Origin: DATJLY01 sp035604195
Lineage (GTDB): Bacteria > Pseudomonadota > Alphaproteobacteria > ATCC43930 > CGMCC-115725
DNA length: 7,108 nucleotides
Direction: 5' to 3'
Assembly (NCBI GenBank): GCA_035604195.1
Contig: DATNIY010000079.1
Span: 1-7,108 of the forward strand
The position numbers and the translations under genes were made by a program. This document shows positions 1 through 6,517 of this stretch, one piece after another; the stretch's first letter is position 1; the number at the start of each line of letters is the position of its first letter. The notes beneath the pieces are model-generated. The model ran no database searches. It was not told the DNA's origin and saw only the letters and a list, made by a program, of their open reading frames with translations.

Positions 1-712
1 CGGGCGCTGCGCCGGGCGCCGCTCCCGGTGCCGCACCGGGCGCTGCTCCGGGCACCGCGCCCGGCACCTCGGCGACGACGCCGGCCGCCGCCGCCGCCGC
101 CGCTGCGGCCGCCGCCGCCGCCGCAGCCGCCTGCTCTTCGCGCACCGCCGTCGGCGCGGCGACCGAGGCGACGGTGAAGTCGCGCCCGACGATGGTCGGC
201 CGCGTGCCCTCGGGCAAGACCACGGCGCTGATATGCACGCTGTCGCCGATATCGAGGCCATCGAGGCTGATGGTCAAGCGCTCGGGGATGTTGTCGGCGT
301 CGCAGAGCAGATCGATCTCGTGGCGCACGATGTTGAGAATGCCGCCGCGCCGCAGCCCCGGCGACTTTTCCTGATCGGTGAAATGAACGGGGATGGCGAC
401 CGCGAGCCGGGCCTTGGCGCCGATGCGCATGAAATCGACATGGATCGGCCGATCGGTCGCGGGATGGAGCTGCACCTCGCGGGGCAGCGAGCGATGCTTG
501 GCACCGCCGATCTCGACATCGACGAGGCGCGCGAAAAAGCCGGGCTTGGCGAGTTCGCGGCCCAATTCGCGCGGATCGACGGAAATGAGGACCGGCGCCT
601 TGCCGTCGCCGTAGATGATGCCGGGCACGCGGCCCTGGCGGCGCTGCTCGCGGGCGGCGCCCTTGCCGGCGCGGTCGCGCGCCGCGGCGCGCAAGGTGAC
701 GGGATCGGCCAT
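1..712 (-). CDS. rplY: 50S ribosomal protein L25/TL5 (Ctc family), C-terminus cut by window edge
   Basis: L25 binds 5S rRNA in the large ribosomal subunit. The 237 visible codons begin MADPVTLRAAARDRAGKG. Residues 1 to about 97 match the L25 domain, including RVPGIIYG (28-35) and HVDFMRI (91-97). Residues 100-185 match the TL5/CTC beta domain, with HEIDLLCDADNIPE (131-144) and ISLDGLDIGDSVHIS. After residue 191 the protein becomes low complexity: 16 consecutive Ala (195-210), then GVVAEV and a four-residue repeat of the type P-G-A-A/V that continues past position 1, so no stop is visible. Alphaproteobacterial L25 proteins often carry Ala-rich tails, but this one is unusually regular. The ATG at 712 is fixed by an AAGGAG Shine-Dalgarno sequence 6 nt upstream. 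It lies 16 bp after prs, the usual prs-rplY pairing. The family call is secure; the full length is unknown. Confidence 0.95.
   Translation of the reverse strand, partial: MADPVTLRAAARDRAGKGAAREQRRQGRVPGIIYGDGKAPVLISVDPRELGRELAKPGFFARLVDVEIGGAKHRSLPREVQLHPATDRPIHVDFMRIGAKARLAVAIPVHFTDQEKSPGLRRGGILNIVRHEIDLLCDADNIPERLTISLDGLDIGDSVHISAVVLPEGTRPTIVGRDFTVASVAAPTAVREEQAAAAAAAAAAAAAAAAGVVAEVPGAVPGAAPGAAPGAAPGAAP
2..61 (-). repeat. 12-bp tandem repeat encoding a P-G-A-A/V tetrapeptide in the L25 tail
   Basis: Five consecutive 12-bp units (2-13, 14-25, 26-37, 38-49, 50-61) share the plus-strand pattern gggcgctgctcc with few changes. They encode the proline-spaced repeat of the L25 tail (Pro at residues 217, 221, 225, 229, 233 and 237). 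A GCG-rich alanine tract at 83-130 precedes it in the gene. The array reaches the window edge, so its copy number is unknown. Confidence 0.85.
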
Positions 713-718
713 GAATGA

Positions 719-724
719 CTCCTT
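719..724 (-). promoter_or_regulatory. Shine-Dalgarno of rplY
   Basis: The minus strand reads AAGGAG, 6 nt before the rplY ATG and within the 16-bp gap after the prs stop codon. It fixes the rplY start and supports separate efficient initiation of rplY inside a prs-rplY transcript. Confidence 0.75.
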
Positions 725-728
725 AGGA

Positions 729-1661
729 CTAGACGAACAGGCTCGAGACCGAGCGTTCCTCGCTGATGCGCAGGATCGCCTCGGCCATCAGCGGCGCGAT
801 CGACAGCCGCCTTATGTTCTTCGCCACCCGCACCGCCTCGGTGGCGAGAATGCTGTCGGTGGTCACCAGCGCCTTGAGCGGCGACGCGGTGACGCGCGCG
901 ACCGCGCCGCCCGAGAGCACGCCGTGCGTGACATAGGCGGAGACCGATTTGGCGCCGCGTTCGGCGAGCGCCTCGGCGGCGTTGCACAGCGTGCCGGCGC
1001 TGTCGACGATGTCGTCGATGAGGATGCAATGGCGCCCCGGGACATCGCCGATGATGTTCATGACCTCGGAGACGCCGGCGCGCTCGCGCCGTTTGTCGAT
1101 GATGGCGAGATCGGCGTCGAGCCGCCGCGCCACGCCGCGGGCGCGCACCACGCCGCCGACATCGGGCGAGATGATGACGAGATCCTCGCCGTTGAAGCGC
1201 TCCTTGATGTCCTTGATGAAGACCGGAGCGGCGACGAGGTTGTCGGTCGGAATGTCGAAGAAGCCCTGGATCTGGCCGGCATGGAGGTCGAGGGTGAGCA
1301 CCCGGTCGGCGCCGGCGGCGGTGATCATGTTGGCGACGAGCTTGGCCGAGATCGGCGTCCGCGGACCCGATTTGCGGTCCTGGCGCGCATAGCCGTAATA
1401 GGGAATGACCGCCGTCGCCCGCCGCGCCGAGCCGCGCTTCAGCGCATCGAGCGTGACCAGCAGCTCCATCAGATTGTCGTTGGCGGGAAACGAGGTCGAC
1501 TGGATGACGAAGACGTCCTCGCCGCGCACGTTCTCGTGGATCTCGACGAACACTTCCAGGTCGGAGAAGCGCCGCACGCTCGCATCGGTCAGGGGCGCAT
1601 TGAGATAGGCCGAAATTGCCTCGGCAACCGGCCGATTGCTATTGCAGGTCAGGATTTTCAT
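729..1661 (-). CDS. prs: Ribose-phosphate pyrophosphokinase (PRPP synthetase, class I)
   Basis: This cytoplasmic enzyme makes PRPP from ribose 5-phosphate and ATP, feeding purine, pyrimidine, NAD, histidine and tryptophan synthesis. The 310 residues match the usual bacterial length. Visible motifs are the ATP-site segment FSDLEVFVEIHENVRGED (32-49), YYGYARQDRK (88-97), the metal and substrate segment DLHAGQIQGFFDIPTDNL (125-142, catalytic His127), PDVGG (166-170), the flexible-loop lysine in IDKRR (Lys190), the PRPP-binding loop DDIVDSAGTL (216-225) and the conserved C-terminal SVSSLF. The FSDLE form of the FSDGE motif is, as I recall, usual in alphaproteobacteria. The gene is intact, without frameshift. 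A promoter-like sequence lies in the 93-bp gap upstream, and rplY follows after 16 bp. The ATG at 1661 has only a weak ribosome binding site, but MKILTCNSN is the typical N-terminus. Confidence 0.98.
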   Translation of the reverse strand: MKILTCNSNRPVAEAISAYLNAPLTDASVRRFSDLEVFVEIHENVRGEDVFVIQSTSFPANDNLMELLVTLDALKRGSARRATAVIPYYGYARQDRKSGPRTPISAKLVANMITAAGADRVLTLDLHAGQIQGFFDIPTDNLVAAPVFIKDIKERFNGEDLVIISPDVGGVVRARGVARRLDADLAIIDKRRERAGVSEVMNIIGDVPGRHCILIDDIVDSAGTLCNAAEALAERGAKSVSAYVTHGVLSGGAVARVTASPLKALVTTDSILATEAVRVAKNIRRLSIAPLMAEAILRISEERSVSSLFV

Positions 1662-1708
1662 GCGGCGGGTCGCCTGTCAGCGGAAGCTCTCGGCCTCGGC
1701 GGGCCGCG

Positions 1709-1737
1709 ACTGTAACAAAGCGGTCCTGCCCTGTAAA
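1709..1737 (-). promoter_or_regulatory. Candidate sigma-70-type promoter of prs
   Basis: On the minus strand TTTACA (1732-1737, five of six matches to TTGACA) is separated by exactly 17 bp from TACAGT (1709-1714, four of six matches to TATAAT). The predicted start of transcription is near 1702, giving a leader of about 40 nt before prs. This 93-bp stretch is the largest gap inside the minus-strand gene run, which fits an internal promoter. A direct repeat TTACAG at 21-bp spacing overlaps both boxes. This is a motif match only. Confidence 0.45.
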
Positions 1738-1754
1738 CCCGTCCTTGCCGCGAC

Positions 1755-2618
1755 CTAGCTGCCGGTTCCGGCCATCTTCGCGTGCTCGATGAGGGTGGCG
1801 ATGCCCGGCGCCGCGGCCTGCGCCACGGCGAAGGCGACATCGCCCCAGGCGCCATCCAGGCTGCCGGCGGGGACGGCATTCTCCTGGTTCACCGTGCCGA
1901 TCTGCTGGCCGTCGGGCTGCGCCAGGATCCAGCTCACCTTGACCTTTTGCTTGCCGGCATCGGGCGGCGACACTTCGACGCGGCCGGTCAGGACGAAGCG
2001 CGCCTTGGCGTCGGGCCGCGCCGCGACCTCGACATTGGCGCGCTGGAGTGCATTGCCGATGGCGCGGGACAAGGTCGCGCCGCCGTCGCCCGGCGCCCCG
2101 CTGACGCCGCGCACGGCGAGGATCGGGTTGACGGTGACGAGAGGCAGCGGCGCATCGCCCTCGACCAGCGCCGCGATCGCGGGCGCCGCTGCGTTGGCGA
2201 GATTGGCGGCGAAAGGCGCATCGCCCCCTCGCCACATCGCGCTCGCGGTCTCGGCGGTTTCATCATGTTGGCCGACGTAAGCGCCGGCCGAATCCTCGAG
2301 CCGCCAGGCGATGGTGACGACGGAGTGCCCGGCCCCGAGCGGCTTTTCCTCGGCGTTCGCGACGAGCCGGTAGCTGCCGCGGTTCTGGGCGGTCGTGCTC
2401 GCGGGCACGTCGGCGCCGCGCAAGGCCTTCGCCATCGCGTCGGCGAGCTGCTCCGCCATGGGCGAGGGCGCACCCGCCACCGGCAGGACGAGGATGCCGG
2501 CGCTGTCGGGCGGGCGCAGCGCCTTGGGATCGGGCAGCGTTGGGTCTTCGGCGAAGGGATGCGGCAGCGGCTGACAAGCCGCGGCGAGAAGGAGAAGCGC
2601 AAGGCAAAGCCGCCGCAT
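1755..2618 (-). CDS. Uncharacterised lipoprotein with a tandemly duplicated domain
   Basis: No named family is recognised. The chosen start gives MRRLCLALLLLAAAC, a classical lipoprotein signal: two Arg, a Leu/Ala core and a lipobox ending at Cys15. Gln16 at the +2 position suggests the outer membrane rather than inner-membrane retention. The 287-residue precursor is Ala-rich and soluble after the signal. Residues 39-153 and 163-278 look like two copies of one alpha/beta domain at an offset of 125: GAP (49-51 and 174-176), AL..A.V (65-71 and 190-196), Trp105 and Trp230, Gly112/116 and Gly237/241, and AAAP.IA.L.E near 143-153 and 268-278. The opening strand-helix (ILVLPV followed by L..AM..AL) loosely recalls CsgG/LpoB or TolB N-terminal folds, which is a guess. 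An in-frame ATG at 2663 would add 15 residues and has a weak GAGCGG upstream; I prefer 2618 because it gives a normal signal peptide. The gene follows pgeF by 69 bp (24 bp with the longer start). Confidence 0.85.
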   Translation of the reverse strand: MRRLCLALLLLAAACQPLPHPFAEDPTLPDPKALRPPDSAGILVLPVAGAPSPMAEQLADAMAKALRGADVPASTTAQNRGSYRLVANAEEKPLGAGHSVVTIAWRLEDSAGAYVGQHDETAETASAMWRGGDAPFAANLANAAAPAIAALVEGDAPLPLVTVNPILAVRGVSGAPGDGGATLSRAIGNALQRANVEVAARPDAKARFVLTGRVEVSPPDAGKQKVKVSWILAQPDGQQIGTVNQENAVPAGSLDGAWGDVAFAVAQAAAPGIATLIEHAKMAGTGS

Positions 2619-2687
2619 CGCGAAACCGAGAGCAGGGGGAGGGTCGAGGCCAGGCAAGGGCATGATATCCCGCTCGTCGGCGCGCGC

Positions 2688-3452
2688 CTAGGCTGCGAGG
2701 CAAATCAGCGAGAGCATGTGGCCGAATTGCTTCTCGCCGGCAAGGCAGGAGCGGCGATAGGAGAAGAAGCGCTGCGGCTCCGCTGCCGTATCGCCTCCCG
2801 CCGCCGCGATCCGCCCGATGCCGAGGTCTGCGAGCTTGCGGCGGACATAGCCGCCGAGATCGAAGAGGAAATGGTCGCGCCGCGGCGCCGGGTCGAAAAA
2901 GGCGGCGTTGTCGGGACTCTCCGCCAAGAAAGGCGCAGCGAATTCCGGGCCGACCTCGTAGGAGCTTCGGCCGATGCAGGGTCCGATGGCGGCGAGCATG
3001 CGCTGGGGCTCGGCCCCTTCCTTCTGCATCGCCGCCACCGTCGCCGCGAGCACGCCGCTCAAGGCGCCGCGCCAGCCAGCATGCGCCGCCGCAACGATTC
3101 TGGCCGCGGGATCGGCAAACAGCACCGGCGCGCAATCGGCGGTGAGAATGCCGAGCGCCACCCCGGCAAGCCGCGTCACCATGGCGTCGGCGCGGGGCCG
3201 GTCGGCATGCGGCCAGGGCTGTACCACCGGCGCTACCACGGCGCCGTGGACCTGATAGCAGGTCACCAGCGGAACCGGCACCGGTCCCAGCATCGCCACC
3301 GCGCGGCGGCGATTCTCCTCGACCTTGCCGATTTCGTCGCCCGAGCCCAGGCTGCAGTTGAGCGATGCGAAGATACCCGCGCTGACGCCGCCCTCGCGGG
3401 TGAGGAAGGCATGGCGAATGCCCGGCAGGTCCAGCGCATCGACGCGGATCAT
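2688..3452 (-). CDS. pgeF: Peptidoglycan editing factor PgeF / laccase-domain (YfiH, DUF152) protein
   Basis: The YfiH/PgeF family removes or prevents misincorporation of L-Ser for L-Ala in muropeptide precursors in E. coli. Related enzymes (LACC1) act on purine nucleosides, and older annotations call them polyphenol oxidases. The 254-residue protein shows all family hallmarks: LTREGGVSAGIFASLNCS (17-34), YQVHG (66-70, His69), ILTADCAPVLF (102-112, Cys107), AAAHAGWRG (121-129, His124), IGPCIG (156-161) and FFSYRR (229-234). His69, Cys107 and His124 correspond to the metal-binding triad. It ends ...LSLICLAA, as is usual. The ATG at 3452 overlaps the stop of the upstream methyltransferase gene (ATGA, 4 nt), implying translational coupling. 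The family is certain; the in vivo substrate in this organism is inferred. Confidence 0.95.
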   Translation of the reverse strand: MIRVDALDLPGIRHAFLTREGGVSAGIFASLNCSLGSGDEIGKVEENRRRAVAMLGPVPVPLVTCYQVHGAVVAPVVQPWPHADRPRADAMVTRLAGVALGILTADCAPVLFADPAARIVAAAHAGWRGALSGVLAATVAAMQKEGAEPQRMLAAIGPCIGRSSYEVGPEFAAPFLAESPDNAAFFDPAPRRDHFLFDLGGYVRRKLADLGIGRIAAAGGDTAAEPQRFFSYRRSCLAGEKQFGHMLSLICLAA

Positions 3453-4543
3453 GGCGGCGCCGCGGATGCGAAGCCGTCGGGCGCCGGTGCGCCCGGATGG
3501 GTCAACACCAGCACCTTGAAGAGCACGCCCATCGCCGCGGGATCGGTGAGACGGCGGCAGGCGCTGCGGATCGCCTCGGCCTGGGCGGCGGTGGCTTGTG
3601 CGAGCAACGTCGCGGCGCGCGTCTCGATGCCGAGCGCCTCGAGCCAGGCGCGTTGGGTCACCGGCCCCCAGATTCGCGCGCCGCCCGCCTCGGCCGATGC
3701 GGCAAAGACGGCGAAATCGACATGCGCAGTGAGGTCGGCCATGCCGGGCTCGGCCAGAATCTCATGCCGGCGATGGCGGCGCACGGCCTGGAGCGTGTCG
3801 CCGCAGGCGCTGCGCTGATGGCCGTAGTCGATGAAGAGGGCCGCGCCGCCCGCGGCCGCGAGCCGTGCCGCCAGGGTGCGCGCCAGACTCTCCGCCGCCG
3901 GGCGCAGCTCGAACACGGCGCCGGCCGGGGCGTCGCGCAGATGTGACGGGACAAGTGACGGCGCGGCCGGCGCGGGATCGAGCGTGAAGACCAGCGACTC
4001 GCCATCGTCTCCGAGCCCGACCCGCCTTTCGTGCCAGCCGTCCGCCGTGCGCACGAGCTGCCGGATCGGCAGCGCGTCCAAGAACTCGTTGGCGATGAGC
4101 AGCAATGGGCCCGGCGGCAGCGCGTCGATCGCATCGTGCCATCGCGGCGCCGCCGCTGCGAGCGTCTTGGCCTGCGCGGCGCGCAATGCCGGGCTGGTCT
4201 CGACGAGATGCAGGTCCATTGCCTGGGCGAAGCCCGGGGCGACACGGGCGGCGCGCAGCGCGTCCGCCATCAGCGTGCCCCGGCCGGGTCCGAGCTCGGC
4301 CAGAACCACGCGTGCGGGCGCACCCCAGCGCCGCCAGAAATCGACGCACCACAATCCCGCGAGCTCGCCGAAGATCTGACTAATCTCCGGCGCGGTGATG
4401 AAATCGCCTTGCGCCCCCAGCGGATCGCGCGTCGCATAATAGCCGTGGCGCGGATCGCCGAGCGCCGCCGCCATGTAAGCCGCGACGCTCAACGGCCCGC
4501 GGGAACGGATGCGCTCGGCGAGGATTTGCGCCAACGGGCTCAC
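3449..4543 (-). CDS. SAM-dependent methyltransferase, MidA/NDUFAF7 family (COG1565)
   Basis: Eukaryotic NDUFAF7 methylates an arginine of the NDUFS2 subunit of respiratory complex I and is needed for complex I assembly. The bacterial homologue's target is inferred, NuoD being the obvious candidate. The 364-residue protein has the family signature HGYYATRDPLGAQGDFITAP (33-52), then EISQIFGELAGLW, the SAM-binding loop LAELGPGRGTLMADALRA (81-98), the acidic HLVETSP (112-118), LLIANEFLDALPIRQ (148-162), FIDYGH (237-242) and HVDF (274-277). The start is GTG at 4543, overlapping the lgt stop as GTGA. The open frame continues upstream across lgt to 5161, but that part is out-of-frame lgt sequence and not protein. 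The stop overlaps the pgeF start by 4 nt. Confidence 0.92.
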   Translation of the reverse strand: MSPLAQILAERIRSRGPLSVAAYMAAALGDPRHGYYATRDPLGAQGDFITAPEISQIFGELAGLWCVDFWRRWGAPARVVLAELGPGRGTLMADALRAARVAPGFAQAMDLHLVETSPALRAAQAKTLAAAAPRWHDAIDALPPGPLLLIANEFLDALPIRQLVRTADGWHERRVGLGDDGESLVFTLDPAPAAPSLVPSHLRDAPAGAVFELRPAAESLARTLAARLAAAGGAALFIDYGHQRSACGDTLQAVRRHRRHEILAEPGMADLTAHVDFAVFAASAEAGGARIWGPVTQRAWLEALGIETRAATLLAQATAAQAEAIRSACRRLTDPAAMGVLFKVLVLTHPGAPAPDGFASAAPP

Positions 4544-5340
4544 GCGCGCTGCGCTGCCGGGTGGGCCCGCCAAATCAGCCATGCTCCGGCACAGAGCAGG
4601 GGCACCGACAGCAGCTGCCCCATGGTGACGCCGAGGAAGAGAAAACCGAGCTGCGCGTCCGGCTGGCGGAACATCTCGCCGATGATGCGCGCCACCGCAT
4701 AGCCGACGAGAAAGACGCCGGTGATGGCGCCCTCGCGGTTGCGCAGCCCGGTGAAGCGCTGGAGCGCGAAGAGCAGGCAGAAGAGGACGAGCCCTTCGAG
4801 CAAGGCCTCGTAGAGCTGACTCGGATGGCGCGGCAGCGGTCCGCCATTCGGGAATACCATGGCCCAGGGAGCATCGCTGACGCGTCCCCATAACTCGCCA
4901 TTGATGAAGTTGGCGATGCGGCCGAAGAACAGCCCGACCGGCACGGCGCAGGCGATGATGTCGGACAGACCCAGCAGGGGGATGCCGCGCTGCCGGCAAA
5001 ACAGGACGAGCGCGACGAAGACGCCGGCCGCGCCGCCGTGGAAGGACATCCCGCCATGCCAGAGCGCGATGATCTCGCCGGGATTCTCGACATAATAGCC
5101 GGGCTTGTAGAACAGCACGTAGCCGATGCGCCCGCCCAGCACCACGCCGAGCGTCGCCCACACCAGGAAATCGTCGATGTCCTGCGGCCGCGCCACTTTG
5201 GGCGGTCGCTTGGCGATGGCGATGCAGTAGCGCCAGCCGATCACCAGCCCGGCGATATAGGCGAGCGCATACCAGCGGATCGCGAACGGCCCGAACTGGA
5301 CAAGGACGGGATCGATGACGGGATAGGGAATGACGAACAT
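4540..5340 (-). CDS. lgt: Phosphatidylglycerol:prolipoprotein diacylglyceryl transferase
   Basis: Lgt is the inner-membrane enzyme that moves diacylglyceryl from phosphatidylglycerol to the lipobox cysteine, the first step of lipoprotein maturation. The 266 residues carry about seven hydrophobic segments (roughly 17-37, 57-75, 94-115, 120-140, 180-197, 203-222 and 238-258). The diagnostic signature GRIANFINGELWGR is at 140-153, containing the essential Arg141 and Glu149. HGGMSFHGG (95-103) supplies the catalytic-region His101, and HPSQLYEA (172-179) and GEMFRQPDAQLGF (221-233, Arg225) are also present. The N-terminus (MFVIPYPVIDPVLVQFGP) is typical. It lies 13 bp after hldD and overlaps the methyltransferase start by 4 nt. 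The lipoprotein encoded three genes downstream is a predicted substrate. Confidence 0.97.
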   Translation of the reverse strand: MFVIPYPVIDPVLVQFGPFAIRWYALAYIAGLVIGWRYCIAIAKRPPKVARPQDIDDFLVWATLGVVLGGRIGYVLFYKPGYYVENPGEIIALWHGGMSFHGGAAGVFVALVLFCRQRGIPLLGLSDIIACAVPVGLFFGRIANFINGELWGRVSDAPWAMVFPNGGPLPRHPSQLYEALLEGLVLFCLLFALQRFTGLRNREGAITGVFLVGYAVARIIGEMFRQPDAQLGFLFLGVTMGQLLSVPLLCAGAWLIWRAHPAAQRA

Positions 5341-5353
5341 CGGCGCCCAGACC

Positions 5354-6340
5354 TCAACGGTAGGGATCGGCGCCGGCGAGATAGGTCTGCACGTAATCGT
5401 GCACGCCGTCCTCGAGCGCCGTCGTCGGCTTCTGGTAGCCGGCGGCGCGCAGCCGTTCGAGCCGCGCTTCGGTGAAGTATTGGTACTTGTCGCGGATCTC
5501 GCGCGGCGTGTCGACGTATTCGATGAGCGGCTCGCGGCCGACCGCGCGATAGACCGCGGCGGCGAGATCGGCGAAGCTGCGCGCCGTGCCGCTGCCGATG
5601 TTGAACAGGCCGCTCACCCGCCGGTGGTCGTAGAGCCACAGCATCATGTCGACGCAGTCGCGGACATAAACGAAGTCGCGCTTCTGCCCGCCGTCAGGCA
5701 CGTCTGCGCGGTGCGAGCGGAAGAGCTTGCAGGGCTTGCCCGCCTTGGCGCGCGAATAGATCTGCGCCACCACGCTCATCTGCGCGCCCTTGTGGTACTC
5801 GTTGGGGCCATAGACATTGAAGAATTTGAGGCCCGCCCATTGCGGCGGCAGCGCCACGCGGCGCTCGACGAGCCGCGCCACGCGGGTATCGAAGAGCTGC
5901 TTCGACCAGCCGTAGAGGTTGAGCGGACGCAGCCGGACGAGCGCCGCCGCCGCGCCGTCGTCGTCGAAACCGGCGCTGCCGTCGCCATAAGTGGCGGCCG
6001 AAGAGGCGTAGATGAAGCGCCGCGCGTTGTCGGCGCACCATTGCCACAACTCGAGCGGCACGATGAAATTGTTGGCGACGATGCGGTCGGCGTCGGTCTC
6101 GGTGGTGGAGGAGATCGCGCCCAGGTGGAAAAGGGTGTCGATCTCGCGCGACTGGTGATCGAGGAAGGCCATGAGCCGTTCGGGCGCGATGATCGCGGCG
6201 AGCTCGCGCTTCGCCACGTTCCGCCACTTGTTCTCGCTGCCGAGCCGGTCGCAGATAACGAGGTCGCGCTCGCCCCGCTCCTCGAGCGCGGCGGCCAGGT
6301 TGGAGCCGATGAAGCCGGCGCCGCCGGTGATGACGATCAT
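5354..6340 (-). CDS. hldD: ADP-L-glycero-D-manno-heptose 6-epimerase
   Basis: HldD (RfaD) is a cytoplasmic NADP-dependent short-chain dehydrogenase-like epimerase that completes ADP-L,D-heptose for the LPS inner core. The 328-residue protein opens with the nucleotide-binding GGAGFIGSNL (6-15). Asp31 and Lys38 in CDRLGSENKW lie where HldD recognises NADP. It also has FHLGAISSTTETD (71-83), SSAATYGDG (113-121), the catalytic pair in LYGWSK (Tyr143 and Lys147), FFNVYGPNEYHKG (173-185), RDFVYVRD (221-228), FNIGSGTARSF and the HldD-type ending DKYQYFTEA (284-292). It is the first gene of the minus-strand run. A promoter-like sequence lies upstream and lgt follows after 13 bp. It is distinguished from generic UDP-sugar epimerases by the LGSENKW and KYQYFTEA segments. 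Confidence 0.95.
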   Translation of the reverse strand: MIVITGGAGFIGSNLAAALEERGERDLVICDRLGSENKWRNVAKRELAAIIAPERLMAFLDHQSREIDTLFHLGAISSTTETDADRIVANNFIVPLELWQWCADNARRFIYASSAATYGDGSAGFDDDGAAAALVRLRPLNLYGWSKQLFDTRVARLVERRVALPPQWAGLKFFNVYGPNEYHKGAQMSVVAQIYSRAKAGKPCKLFRSHRADVPDGGQKRDFVYVRDCVDMMLWLYDHRRVSGLFNIGSGTARSFADLAAAVYRAVGREPLIEYVDTPREIRDKYQYFTEARLERLRAAGYQKPTTALEDGVHDYVQTYLAGADPYR

Positions 6341-6369
6341 GGGCCGCCGTCGAGGGTTGCCGAGCGCAA

Positions 6370-6399
6370 GTTATAGGCGCTGCGCCGCGCGGCTCACAA
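6370..6399 (-). promoter_or_regulatory. Candidate sigma-70-type promoter of the hldD operon
   Basis: On the minus strand TTGTGA (6394-6399, four of six matches) and TATAAC (6370-6375, five of six) are 18 bp apart, ending about 30 bp before the hldD ATG. The segment is locally more AT-rich than its surroundings. Only the motif and its position support it. Confidence 0.4.
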
Positions 6400-6503
6400 G
6401 CGGATGTGGCGAAGCCGCGGTTTCCGTTTCCGTTCCGCCGCCCGCTGTGCTAGGCCGCGGAGCGGTGGGCGGCGCGTAATCGTTGCCCGTATGAGGCTCG
6501 CAA

Positions 6504-6511
6504 TAAGGAGG
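6504..6511 (+). promoter_or_regulatory. Strong Shine-Dalgarno of ubiK
   Basis: TAAGGAGG is a near-complete complement of the 16S rRNA 3' end and lies 6 nt before the ATG at 6518. It decides the start against the in-frame ATG at 6404. Confidence 0.85.
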
Positions 6512-6517
6512 CTTGCC

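Larger units (their letters stand above)
6341..6517. other. Divergent intergenic region between hldD and ubiK
   Basis: This 177-bp non-coding stretch must hold promoters for both directions. The hldD-proximal part has the candidate promoter described separately. The ubiK-proximal part contains a short repetition of tttccg/gtttcc (about 6420-6436), but I see no convincing -35/-10 pair toward ubiK. No RNA gene or terminator is evident. Confidence 0.6.

Noticed and set aside
83..130. The GCC/GCG run read as a possible non-coding trinucleotide repeat or CRISPR-like element
   Set aside because: It is in frame within rplY and encodes alanines, with no spacer structure.
1782..3818. A 678-codon plus-strand open frame
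   Set aside because: It lies antisense to three well-supported minus-strand genes, has a composition rich in Arg, Ala, Gly and Asp, and shows no recognisable domain. It is a typical high-GC shadow frame.
3449..5161. A single 570-codon open frame suggesting a fusion upstream of the methyltransferase
   Set aside because: The part above 4543 is the lgt gene read in the wrong frame. Lgt is complete in its own frame with all its motifs, and a GTG start in a GTGA overlap begins the methyltransferase exactly at its conserved N-terminus.
5330..6376. A 348-codon plus-strand open frame opposite hldD
   Set aside because: It is antisense to an unmistakable HldD with all its motifs. Its protein is low-complexity and has no family features.
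6404..6517. An upstream in-frame start for ubiK at 6404
   Set aside because: The added 38 residues are Arg-rich and unlike the family, while the ATG at 6518 has an ideal TAAGGAGG ribosome binding site and the known N-terminus.
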